Assembly: GCF_001039355.2 (NCBI RefSeq)
Contig: NW_019775942.1
Location: 24,903 to 88,902, forward strand
Reading direction: 5' to 3'
Origin: Lingula anatina
Lineage: Eukaryota; Brachiopoda; Lingulata; Lingulida; Lingulidae
DNA length: 64,000 nucleotides
In this document: piece by piece, positions 22,029 to 35,100 of the stretch
Position numbering within the stretch: the first letter of the stretch is position 1
How the letters are laid out: each line of letters begins with the position of its first letter
Position numbers and translations under genes: made by a program
Notes under the pieces: generated by a model
What the model was told of the DNA's origin: nothing
The model's input: the letters and a program-made list of their open reading frames with translations, nothing else
Databases searched by the model: none

Positions 22029-22386
22029 GTATAAATACAACGTACATTCACATGATATGTAACATAAGACATCACAAAATATACATCAGCGTCTTTGATG
22101 AGCTTAACTTTTGATAAGTACTGTACAGTTTTAAGACTGACGTCTTTGAAAAAAATCCCTACCTTATAGATATCGTATTAATTACTAAACCATCTACTCC
22201 CGAAGATTTGATTTAAAACATTTACATTTGATTAATACTCGTAGAAATCAAAACCTTTTTTATCTATCTTTTAAATTATTCGCATTCAAAGCAGCAAGCA
22301 TGCGGTAGTGAGTGGTTTCTCAACTTCACAAAAGAGTTCGATTCATTGCCGTAATAAAGTCTTTTCACAATCACGACAAGCCGTTA

Positions 22387-22640
22387 TCAGGTCCTGCTAT
22401 TTGAGCCTACTGCTGGAAATGGATTTGGGTTTAGTGGCTGTGGTCCTTGGTTTCCAGACACTCCAGGGAGGTTCTTGGGAATATAGCCGAAGCTTCCGCA
22501 TCGTCCACCAGCGCACGGGAATGGGCCGCCTCCGCCACAAGGTAGACATTTCATAGCCATGGAGTAAAACGGCCCACAGGGGTAGCACATGGGGTACGGG
22601 CCGACCGTGACATTAAATTGGCCGCCCATACCAGAACCGT
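22387..22640 (-). CDS. gene A last exon: Cys-rich C-terminal tail
   Basis: Acceptor attgcag, phase 1 (D)[15 protein letters not shown], then [19 protein letters not shown] and CAGGRCG, ending [12 protein letters not shown] before TGA. The NVT sequon, GPY and C-x-P-C-G-P motif are shared with the gene B tail. I do not recognise it as any named collagen NC domain. Confidence 0.85.
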
Positions 22641-23137
22641 CTGCAATAAAAAAAACCCCTTAAGTCTAAAATTGGTCTTTTTCATGAGACTAAAAGTTCG
22701 ATTAAAGATGCAGTAAATCTGTAGAGGTCCTGTGAAATTAAATAATCAATAATCTGAAATTTAGTCATTTTACTTTGGTAAAACAGGATAGTTTCCTCAC
22801 TCATTACTTCTGATTTGCATTGGGTCAGAGTAAAAAAAAAAAGTACGGAATTAACCTGCCAAAAATGAACCATTAAACATTCCTGTCTTTCGGTGAAGAC
22901 AGTTAGGCTATACCTTCTAACTTGTAGCTTCTTTTGCAAAAGAGCTCGTATAAAGTTGAACTTTGGTATGGATCATTCGTAGTCAAACATTGAAAGACAA
23001 TTTGAAATTCAAATTTTATTTGAAAGGCCGATTAAGACTACTGTTTGAAATAATCCGTGTAAAGATCAGTGCTCTGGTGTACGAAGGATATATACTCCCA
23101 CCACTTTTGATCGACTACCTCATCTGTGGTCCATAAT

Positions 23138-23189
<52 letters not shown>

Positions 23190-26100
23190 ACCACTATAAT
23201 AAGATCCTACGTACCTGCGCCGGCTGGACCTGTTGGACCGGTAGGGCCTTGTGGACCAGCTGGACCAGTGGCTCCACCTGACCTGCCTGCTGGACCCGTG
23301 GGTCCTTGTGGACCTCTAGGACCACCCGGTCCTGCTGCACCTGCTGGGCCTGCTGGACCTAAATACCAATGATATCACATTGAATAAAATACATCCAGTT
23401 TTCAAAGCATCATGCGCACATATGTAGGCCTATAATGTCTATAACCGATCATGATAAACGGTTGGTATATAATAAGTGACTGGGACTTTCTACCGTTTTT
23501 TTTTTCTCAAAATTATTTTCACTAGGCTTATACTCTTGACGACAAGAACGTGGTGCGTCACGAAAAACAGACACATCACATCTACGGAACCCACCGCACC
23601 CTGGTGGCACATTGATTTTTTAAAGTACACCGATGGACGCTTGAAGACATGTTAAGTAATTGTGTTTCCCATCACTCTTCCTTACCTCTCGGACCTGGTC
23701 CCCCAGCAGGACCTCGTGCTCCTGCTGGTCCACGGGCACCTGCTGGTCCTCTGTCCCCGGCAGGACCTGTAGCGCCAGGTGGTCCTCGACCTCCTGCTCC
23801 AGGACGACCTTGTGGACCTGTGTCTCCCTTAGGTCCGGCTGGGCCCACTCCACTTCCGGCAGGACCTCTCGGACCTGGATCTCCCTTAGGTCCAGCTGGG
23901 CCTGGAATGTAGTTCGTATGTGGAGAAAATTTAATAAGACATATATAGAAATAACACAATAAGGTGCCGAAAAATAAGTAAATAAACAAGCTGTTTCAAA
24001 AAATGAATGAATAAATATGAATAAACTAGGGTCCATTGTACGTTTGCTTGATAAAAAGATTAAAAAAGTGGTCAGTAATTACAAAAATGTTAATAGCTAG
24101 ATACATGTTATCCTGGTTTTCTAGATATTTGAGTGTTGAACTCACCTGCCGGTCCTCTGCCAGATTCTCCAGTTCTACCTTGTGGTCCTCTTGGTCCAGT
24201 GTTTCCTCGTGGACCTAGAAATCAATAACCCATGTCAGCTCTCCACCGAACCGTACAGGTTTTATATCATCCTAGAAACCTTTTGCAGTAGGACAAAGAG
24301 TATAGTCTAAGAAGCAGAACAATCAGCTTACACTAGATAAGAAATTTCTTTCAAAAACATTTCCTGCATCTAAGTAACTCTTACCCGCTGGTCCAGCCGG
24401 TCCAGCTGGGCCCCTAGCACCTCTTGGTCCTGCTGGACCTCTAGGTCCGTCAGCGCCTGCGTTACCCTTGGCACCAGCTGGTCCTTGCGGTCCGGTTGGA
24501 CCTACGCTTCCTACGCCAGCAGCTCCGGCTGGACCCCTGGGGCCTGTCGCACCCGGGCGGCCATCAGCACCATCCCTGCCTAAGAAAAACAATTATGTTT
24601 ACCGGTTAGTTTATTAATAAACATCTTTTGATCAACGGGGCCAGCGGCTAGATGTCTAGGTTCTTGTCGATATTTGTCAACTGCCGTGTTGACCACTTTT
24701 AATTTGCCACTACTGCTGTTGTATACCCGTAGGCCCCCTAATTTACGGATTCATATTATCATTATGGCCATTATTGGATCTTTACAGTGAATCTGTTATG
24801 CTGGTCTTTGTGCAGTTTGCCTACCTGCAGCACCAGCTGGTCCTCTAGGTCCAGGATTTCCGGCAGGACCACGTGCGCCAGCTGGGCCTCGGGGGCCTGC
24901 TGGTCCAGATCCTCGTGGACCTGCTGGACCGGTGGGACCTTGGTTACCTAAATGATGAGGAAAACAATGGCATATATAACTGTAAATACAATATATCATT
25001 TCATAAGGACAACACGGCATTTTATCTGATCAATAAGTAAGTGACATTTGGTGAATAATTTTAAATTTGTCGACGTAGAAAAAAAGTAATGAATGAAAAC
25101 AGATGAAGGCAAAATGCTACAAATAAAAACTTTTTAGCGGAACAGCACATTCAAGGATTACCCACGGTATCTAATATATATTCATAATCACCATATCAAC
25201 TATACATGTATGGCCTTTTTGTCATTTTGTCACCTGTGTATTTACTCAAGAGTGCCGTTTAAATAGTAACATAGAAAAATGTTGGACATTTTTCACCTTT
25301 AGGTCCTGCGTCTCCTCTGGCACCTGCTGGTCCTCTTGCACCAGGAGCGCCATTACTGCCTGGTCTACCTGCGGGTCCCCTGGGGCCTGTTGGGCCGTCA
25401 CGCCCTCTACCTAGTAGACACAGAAACAAATGTCTTATTAAAACGTGTATCTCCAGTGTCTTGCAAATGACGTGGTAGGACACAGCGGCGTCTCTGCATT
25501 GACACCCAATTTGTACCAGTCCAGAAGATCTTAATACCTTCAGTATTTGTGTGCATAAGGAGCTGTACACGATATAGAATTCATGCAAAAATGATTGTGT
25601 AGGGTAAAGCATCATTGTTGGAATGTATATTTAGTATGACTTCCATAAATCTAATACAAATGTTGCCAAGCACCCGTTCATGCCATACACATAGCCTATT
25701 TCATATATTTAAAAAACACAACTCTAATGTCCTCCGTTAAAAGTATCCAAGTTAGCTGGATCTCCCACGTAATTTGCTAAGACGTAGGTGTTAATTACCT
25801 GAGTCTCCTGCAGGACCTCTCGGTCCTTGTGGGCCAGTGGGGCCAGCTGCTCCTGGTCGACCGTCAGTTCCAGCTCGTCCAGCGGGACCAGCCGGACCGG
25901 CGGGACCTCGGGCGCCGTCATTGCCTCTTGCACCGGCGGGACCTGACGGTGAATTGTTAACAGTGATCTTTCTCTTCAAATGAAATCTACTTAAGCTTAG
26001 TGTGCACAACATGCACATCATAAACGAAAAACACAGTAAAGCAGAATGGTTGGGTAAATAATAGTTATTTATATAATAGTTTATTGTTCCTTACTGTTGA

Positions 26101-29100
26101 CAGTGGCAATTTTCGTACGACAAAAAGATATTTTCTTTAAGCTATTGTTTGCAAACATCCTCCCAAGCAGCACTTGCGCCATAAAATAACTTCATATGAA
26201 TAAAAGATAATACAAGACCCACCTCGCGGTCCGGCGGCACCCGGTCTACCGTCGGCTCCGTCACGTCCTGCGGGCCCCCTAGCGCCAGCGGGACCTCTTG
26301 CCCCAGCGGCGCCTGCTGGACCACGGGCACCTGTCGGACCTTGTGCTCCTTTAGGACCAGTGGGTCCTACTACAACACGGCCGCTGCCTGTTGGACCTGA
26401 ACAATGAAATACGGTATAAGTCAGTACATGCTGCTTGAAATTGTGATATCTATCAATATGTTTCTCTATGTTGCAAGCTCAGATAGTGTGACATGTTTAT
26501 TGCGAAGTATACGAACGTTGCTGACAACGTCTATGCAAGCAGATAAGCTAAGAAAATGTATTCGGACCTACGTACAACGAAAGAGTGGATGAAGGCTGTG
26601 GCAGCAATGGTAGTCCTAGGAATGGAAGTCTGGGGCCCCATATGATAAGTGCAAGTTAGGGTTAGTTGGTGTAAATGGGACGAATGTCACCTGTACAAAG
26701 TACTGGGGAACGGACTACGGTTCCTAGCGGACTACCATTTTTGTAACACCGTTTTTAAACACTTAAAACACAACAATTTTTGTTACCCACCGTACTTATT
26801 ACCCATACAACTACAGATTGACTTGGAAAGTCAAAATAACCCGTCCCCCGGGCATATTCTCACCTGTAGGACCAGCGGGGCCAGTAGCGCCATCTCTACC
26901 ATTGCGACCATCGGCACCTGCAGGACCACGAGGTCCGGCGGGACCAGCTGGTCCTCTAGCTCCGTCACTTCCTGGTCTTCCTGCCGCACCTGCTGGGCCA
27001 CGTGCACCAGCTGGACCGGTCGCACCTGGTCGACCGACTCCTGGGCTACCAGCAGCACCTCTGGAATAGATTGACACACAATGTGAACTTGCTTTATGAC
27101 TTATATACGATAACGAACATGCTAGAGTTTGGCCTTTTTAACTCTTTATAGTCATTTTACGGTGGACACTAAGAATAAGAAGAACATGTCTATAGCTATC
27201 CAATTCTCTGACNCACCAGCTGGTCCTTGCGGTCCGGTTGGACCTACGCTTCCTACGCCAGCAGCTCCGGCTGGACCCCTGGGGCCTGTCGCACCCGGGC
27301 GGCCATCAGCACCATCCCTGCCTAAGAAAAACAATTATGTTTACCGGTTAGTTTATTAATAAACATCTATTGATCAACGGGGCCAGCGGCTAGATGTCTA
27401 GGTTCTTGTCGATATTTGCCAACTGCAGTGTGGACCACTTTTAATTTGCCACTACTGCTGTTGTACACCCGTAGGCCCCCTACTTTACGGATTCATATTA
27501 TCATTATGGCCATTATTGGATCTTTACAGTTAATCTGTTATGCTGGTCTTTGTGCAGTTCGCCTACCTGCAGCACCAGCTGGTCCTCTAGGTCCAGGATT
27601 TCCGGCAGGACCACGTGCGCCAGCTGGGCCTCGGGGGCCTGCTGGTCCAGATCCTCGTGGACCTGCTGGACCGGTGGGACCTTGGTTACCTAAATGATGA
27701 GGAAAACAATGGCATATATAACTGTAAATACAATATATCATTTCAGAAGGACAACAAGGCATTTTATCTGATCAATAAGTAAGCGACCTTTGGACAATAA
27801 TTTTAAATTTGTCGACGTAGAAAAAAAAGTAATGAATGAAAACAGATGAAGGCAAAATGCTACAAATAAAAACTTTTTAGCGGAACAGCACATTCAAGGA
27901 TTACCCACGGTATCTAATGTATATTCACAATCACCATATCAACTATACATGTATGGCCTTTTTGTCATTTTGTCACCTGTGTATTTACTCAAGAGTGTCG
28001 TTTAAATAGTAACATAGAAAAATGTTGGACATTTCTCACCTTTAGGTCCTGCGTCTCCTCTGGCACCTGCTGGTCCTCTTGCACCAGGAGCGCCATTACT
28101 GCCCGGTCTACCTGCGGGTCCCCTGGGGCCTGTTGGGCCGTCACGCCCTCTACCTAGTAGACACAGAAACAAATGTCTTATTAAACAAATGTCTTATTAA
28201 AACATGTGTACACAGGACACAGCGGCGTCTCTGCATTGACACCCAATTTGTACCAGTCCAGAAGATCTTAATACCTTCAGTATTTGTGTGCATAAGGGGC
28301 TGTACACGACATAGAAATCATGCAAAAATGATTGTGTGGGGTAAAGCATCATTGTTGGAATGTATATTTAGTATGACTTCTATAAATCTAATACAAATGT
28401 TGCCAAGCACCCGTTCATGCCATACACATAGCCTATTTCATATATTTAAAAAACACAACTCTAATGTCCTCCATTAAAAGTATCCAAGTTAGCTGGATCT
28501 CCCACATAATTTCCTAAGACGTAGGTGTTAATTACCCGAGTCTCCTGCAGGACCTCTCGGTCCTTGTGGGCCAGTGGGGCCAGCTGCTCCTGGTCGACCG
28601 TCAGTTCCAGCTCGTCCAGCGGGACCAGCCGGACCGGCGGGACCTCGGGCGCCGTCATTGCCTCTTGCACCGGCGGGACCTGACGGTGAATTGTAAACAG
28701 TGATCATTCTCTTCAAATGAAATCTACTTAAGCTTAGTGTGCACAACATGCACATCATAAACAAAAAACACAGTAAAGCAGAATGGTTGGGTAAATAATA
28801 GTTTTTATTGTTCCTTACTGTTGACGGTGGCAATTTTCGTACGACAAAAAGATATTTCCTTTAAGCTATTGTTTGCAAATATCCTCCCAAGCAGCACTTG
28901 CGCCATAAAATAACTTCATATGAATAAAAAATAATACAAGACCCACCTCGTGGTCCGGCGGCACCCGGTCTACCGTCGGCTCCGTCACGTCCTGCGGGGC
29001 CCCTAGCGCCAGCGGGACCTCTTGCCCCAGCGGCGCCTGCTGGACCACGGGCACCTGTCGGACCTTGTGCTCCTTTAGGACCAGTGGGTCCTACTACAAC

Positions 29101-32100
29101 ACGGCCGCTGCCTGTTGCACCTGAACAATGAAATACGGTGTTAGTCAGTACATGCTGTCTGAAATTGTGTTAAACGGGTGATAACTAATTATATGTTGCT
29201 CCATGGTGTAAGCTCAGATAGTGTGACATGTTTATTACGTACGTAGCTGACAACGTCTATGCAAGCAGATAAGCGAAGGCAATGTAGACCTACATACCAC
29301 GAAAGAGTGGATGAAGGCTGTGACAGGAATGGTAGTCCTACGAATGGAAGTCCGGGGTGCAAGTGCAAGTTAAGGTAAGTTGGTGTAAATGGGACGAATG
29401 TCACCTGTACAAAGTATTGGGGAACGTACTACGGTTCCTAGCGGACTACCATTTTTGTAACACCGTTTTTAAACACTTAAAACACAACAATTTTTGTTAC
29501 CCACCGTACTTATTACCCATACAACTACAGATTGACTTGGAAAGTCAAAATAACCCGTTCCCTGGGCATATTCTTACCTGTAGGACCAGCGGGGCCAGTA
29601 GCGCCATCTCTACCATTGCGACCATCGGCACCTGCAGGACCACGAGGTCCGGCGGGACCAGCTGGTCCTCTAGCTCCGTCACTTCCTGGTCTTCCTGCCG
29701 CACCTGCTGGGCCACGTGCACCAGCTGGACCGGTCGCACCTGGTCGACCGACTCCTGGGCTACCAGCAGCACCTCTGGAATAGATTGACACACAATGTGA
29801 ACTTGCTTTATGACTTATATACGATAACGAACTTGCTAGAGTTTGGCCTTTTTAATTCTTTATAGTCATTTTACGGTGGACACTAAGAATAAGAAGAACA
29901 TGTCTATAGCTATCCAATTCTCTAACGTTTTGATGCAATTCAAGTTTGGAATGTGACAGATCACGTTAGTACATGGATATATCTTTTCAAATGTGAACAT
30001 CATTTTTGCATTTTAACCGAAATTGAACAAAATTCGAATTCAAAGATTTACCTTGCTCCTGCTGGTCCGGCAGGTCCTCTGGCGCCAGCTGGTCCTGCGG
30101 CACCAGCCGGGCCTGCGGGACCTGTAGCGCCTGGTCTGCCGTCACGACCAGCGGCTCCACGAGCTCCAGCTGCGCCTGCTGGTCCAGGGGGACCTCTTGC
30201 ACCGTCTGCACCTCTGGGTCCTGCGGCGCCTCTGGCACCAGCCGGACCTTACCGAGAAAAAGAACAAACAAGCAATAACTACGCTATTGGGAGTTTTCAT
30301 GTATTAATGATAAAAGGACAGACTGATAAAATAAGCCCATGAAATGAGGTCATAATTTTTTTAAATAGTGAAAAGATGGACCAAACGCTTATCTGCGATC
30401 AGAAATATTTCTTACCTGCTGGACCTCTTGGTCCAGTTGCACCGGGTCTTCCTGGAGCGCCTGATCCCGCCGGACCTCTCGGACCTGCAGGTCCTGTCGG
30501 TCCTCTTGGACCTGTGGCGCCTGGTCTTCCGTCTGTACCGTCGCTGCCTCTAGCGCCAGTAGCGCCGTTTCTTCCAGCTGGACCGGCCGGCCCAGCAGGA
30601 CCTGCTGGGCCCCTCGCGCCTGCTGTTCCTGCTGGACCTCTTGCGCCTGCTTGGCCTGCTGGACCTCGGGCACCTGCTGGACCTCTGTCTCCTTTGGCTC
30701 CTGGGGCACCGTCTTTGCCTGGGGCACCTGCTGCTCCTGCTGGCCCTCTGGCACCGGCCGGTCCTCTAGCTCCGTCAGAACCATCTCTACCACGGGCACC
30801 AGTTGGACCAGTTGCCCCTGGCCTTCCAGCTCCTGCTGGCCCTCTAGCGCCTGCTGGACCAGTTGCACCTCTTGCACCAGCAGGCCCTGCTGGACCTGTG
30901 GCACCATCACGGCCATCTCTACCAGCAGCTCCAGCTGGACCTCGAGCTCCTGCAGGTCCTCTTGCTCCTGCTGCACCTGCTGAGCCAGGTCTGCCTGCTG
31001 CACCACGAGCTCCGGCGGGACCTGCTGGTCCTCTAGCACCTGCAGGTCCCCTTGGGCCTGCATCTCCTTTTGGTCCAGCTGGTCCAGCGGGTCCGGCAGG
31101 ACCTCTAGCACCAGCACTTCCGTCAGCGCCCCTAGCTCCAGCGGGCCCTCTTGGACCTGCTGCTCCAGCTGGTCCAGCGGCACCTCGAGCACCTGCTGCT
31201 CCTGCTGCTCCCGCTGGTCCACGGGCTCCTGTTGCACCTGGCGATCCTCTGGCTCCTGCTGCTCCTCGTGCCCCTGCTGGTCCTCTGGGCCCTGTAGGAC
31301 CTTGTCCTCCTGCGGGTCCTCTTGCTCCAGCAGGACCAGCTGGGCCAGCTGGACCTGTGGCACCAGCTGGTCCTCTGGCACCTGCGCTTCCTGGTCTGCC
31401 GTCACTTCCAGCAGCGCCTGCTGGTCCAGCTGGTCCTGCTGGCCCTCTTGCGCCTGCGGGTCCTCGTGCACCTGCTGGCCCTCGTGGACCTGCTGGTCCA
31501 GCTGGTCCTCTATCTCCCTGAGCACCTGCTCTGCCGTTTGCACCTGCAGCTCCCCTTGGACCTGGCGCTCCTGGTGCGCCGTCTCTGCCTGGAGTACCGC
31601 GGTCTCCCTTGTCACCTGTGGAAAAAAGTTGCTACTATATTGTCAAGTGCCAACTTACAAAGACATTTTTATTCATGTTACAATGTAATTCTCAAGTGAC
31701 TAAGCTACACAGATACTACCTGTACGTTATACCTAGCAGAACAATATCTGTCTTAACAGATTAAAATTGATCTATAATTAACTTAACTAATATGCTTATA
31801 ACTTTTACTTTCGTGCATTTACAAATCTCACAAAGGCTGCTATATGTGATGGTATTACGTAGATTTTTAACAGAGACAGGTTGGCTAGATTGACGTGTTA
31901 TTGGTTAACGTTAAATATATACGAAATCCTCATATACCTTGTGGTCCACGTGGACCTGGTCCGCCAGCTGGACCTCGAGCGCCAGCCGCACCTGCTGGGC
32001 CTCGCGCTCCCTGGGCACCGTTTGCACCCCGGGGTCCTGTGGGTCCTGGAGGAAGAGGAAAAATAACACATTGCTGAGAAATCAGATCCGGCGCATTAAT

Positions 32101-35100
32101 TTTGACAGACAAAGGAATAACATTTAGCGATGTCCTGGATGAGGAGGAAAATAACACATTGCTGGATTTTGCCCCTTTATTTTGACAGACAGGCGTTTAA
32201 TATCCAAAAAGAATAACATTTAGTGTGAACCAGGAATTACTGTAGTAGTACGTCTACAGGATTATGTAAAAAGTCCGAAAAATATTACGCTTTTTTAAAA
32301 GTATGATGGCAATACGCTCCACCGTAGAGTTTCAGGAACTGGAAAATCTAGTACATGTTGGTAGCTGTGGTGCAAGAACAGGTCTGTTGACCACATTTAC
32401 GCTATTGTTTACGTCCAACACACAACGCATATCATAATCAGAAATCACAACGTATATATATGTTCCCTTACCTGGTGGTCCAGCAGAACCCGTTCTTCCT
32501 GCCGCACCACGGTCTCCCTGGGGTCCTGCTGGTCCTCTTGCACCTGGACGTCCATCAGTTCCATCGCTTCCTCTGGCTCCTGTAGCTCCAGGAGCACCTG
32601 CTGGTCCGCGGGCGCCAGTTGCACCTGCTGGGCCACGAGCCCCAGCTGGTCCCCTAGCACCAGTTGCTCCTGCGGAACCTCTTGGACCTGAGGGAAAGAT
32701 GGGCAGTTTGAAGCCAATGTCGATAAAACTATAGGGTCTGATAAGATACAGTCGTACCTCTTTTTTGGTTAGCAGGCTGGGGATGTCTCTAAAGTCGTGC
32801 GTTCATTCACTATAAGTCGTGATATTTGAATCTCAGAAAGAACATGACAAAGTATCTACTGTTTAACATTCTATGACATGTTCTTATTTCCGGATGTTTT
32901 ATTTTTGCTTTCCTTATCAGTTATTGGTTCTTTTAAATGATATTCATTTCTCTTTCGTTCGCCGCTCATTCTCAAGCAACATTATCCATGCTACTGCAAA
33001 TATTCCTAACCAATATCAGCAATCAGCACTCACCGGCAGGTCCGTCATTTCCACGAGCACCTGGTCGTCCGTCATTTCCTCTAGCTCCGGCTGGACCACG
33101 AGGACCTGCGGGTCCTGCTGGACCTCTGTCACCTGCTGGTCCACGTGCTCCTGGGGCTCCATTGGCTCCTCTACTACCTGCAGGGCCGGCTGGGCCAGTA
33201 GCACCTGGAACAAAGCCATAATTCCAGTACAGTGGCTTAGTTTTAGAGTGTATGAAGTATTGAAAATTGAGTGTATGAAGACTTAATCTGCTTGTGTTTT
33301 CTCCTATTAGCTTTTTTCTCCTACCTTAGCTGTATTTGAGAAGCATTTAACAGATGTTTGGTAGGCATATTTGTTGGTTTTTCTTACGGATTAAGTCTCC
33401 AAAGCCTAATTTGCAATATTTTATTATTTGCCCTTTAATGAATAATTGACACTGTATCTTGATATACGCTTCATGCATCATCGAAGTACAGTCGCACCTG
33501 CTGGTCCTCTTGCTCCGGCGGGTCCTCTAGCACCAGTGGCACCTGGTCTGCCTGCACTACCAGCGGCACCAGCCGCACCTCTAGGACCTGCAGGACCTGC
33601 CGCTCCTCTGGCACCGGCTGGACCTGTCGGACCTTGGGGTCCTCTTGGTCCTGCTGGACCTGCAGGACCTGTGAATAGAAATAAGGATAGAAATAGTTGT
33701 TGTTTTAGTGTCGTATTCATAACCACGGTGCAAAGACTGTCCTCTATTCTACAAGGCGTTTTCGGATACTTCCAGAATAAACAACTTTGCACACCATCTA
33801 TATTAAACTGACAGTACGTAGTTTTCTTGTCGTTGTATCATTAGGCTTCATTAGGCTTCTCCAAATACTTCACAAACAAATACAATGAACTTCACCAGTA
33901 ACAAACATATATGTTACGCAAATTCTTGGCGTAATAGCAATCTATAACATTCAAAAAGAAAAAGAAAAGAAAAAGAAAAAACATCAAAAGACCCATACCT
34001 GCTGGACCTCTTGGGCCAGTGGGGCCTGTGGCACCTGGTCGTCCATCTGATCCGTCCCGTCCAGGTCTGCCTGCGCTGCCCGCTGGACCTCTTGCGCCAG
34101 CTGCTCCTGCTGCACCGTTAGCCCCTGCTGGTCCTCTGGCACCGGTTGCGCCAGCAGGACCAGCTGGACCCGCGGGTCCTGTTGCTCCCTGTGCACCACG
34201 GGCACCTGCAAGTAATATGTAGAGTGAAGCTGCTGTTTTAACAGTTAAGGCAAGGCCTGGTTGGAATTAATACTGCTTGTTATATTTTAATAATTAATTT
34301 ATTATTAATTTATTAAAATACCAATTCAGCCGATTGGCTGTGAAAAGCTACTGGAAGGATATAAGGCATACTCTGTGAATAATACGAAACTGACGGCGAG
34401 CGAACACAAACCTGGAGCTCCGTCAGCTCCTCTTGGGCCAGTGGCACCATTTCTTCCTGCAGCACCTGCCGGGCCAGCTGGACCTGCTGGGCCTGCTGGA
34501 CCACGTGCTCCATTAGCTCCGTCAGCACCTCTAGGACCTGCTGGACCTGCTGGGCCGGGACTTCCTGCTGGTCCTCGGCTGCCGTCGTTACCTGGGCGTC
34601 CGGCGGGACCTCGGGGTCCAGTTGCACCTGCTGGACCTGTAGTAGAGAAAACGAAAATTTACGCCTCAAGTGTAATTTTTTTTTTGCAATATGAAATCAT
34701 AAAAATATGAGTGCACTGTGGAAGTGTTTTTCTAAAAAACTCCACCTGGTAGTAAGTATAATTGCTAGTATGTCTATATGCTTAGAAAACGACAACAGAT
34801 TTAAATGTACAGGGCCGTTGTATAACTTTAAGTTTAGTGTACTTTCTATGGTCTTCTTAACTTAGTCATATTTTGTGTGCCATGATACTTATACATGCAA
34901 AAATGACAGCTTTACCTGCAGGTCCGGCATTTCCTCTGGCTCCCGCTGGGCCTGTAGCTCCTGGGGCTCCACGGGAACCTGCTGGTCCTGGTGGGCCGGC
35001 GGCTCCAGCTGGTCCTCTCGCTCCGTTGGCTCCTCTAGGACCTGAAGCGCCTGTTGCTCCGGCAGGGCCTCGAGCACCGTCGTTACCTCGTGGTCCAGTG

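Larger units (their letters stand above)
24472..27212. repeat. first copy of a 2.7-kb tandem duplication
   Basis: 2,741 bases that match 27214-29926 through exons and introns alike, with scattered substitutions and small indels. The copy ends against the single N at 27213. Confidence 0.92.
27214..29926. repeat. second copy of the 2.7-kb tandem duplication
   Basis: 2,713 bases. Compared with the first copy it has a 28-base net loss, including differences near 28170-28215 and 28795-28805 (in introns). Exon sequences are nearly identical. Confidence 0.92.

Noticed and set aside
22397-22588. Second minus-strand frame over the last exon of gene A
   Set aside because: A shadow frame; the other frame carries the N-x-T, GPY and C-x-P-C-G-P motifs shared with gene B.
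30376-31521. 381-codon Pro/Ala-rich plus-strand frame that looks collagen-like (APAGP)
   Set aside because: It is the exact complement of the gene A long exon; Gly is not in every third position on this strand.
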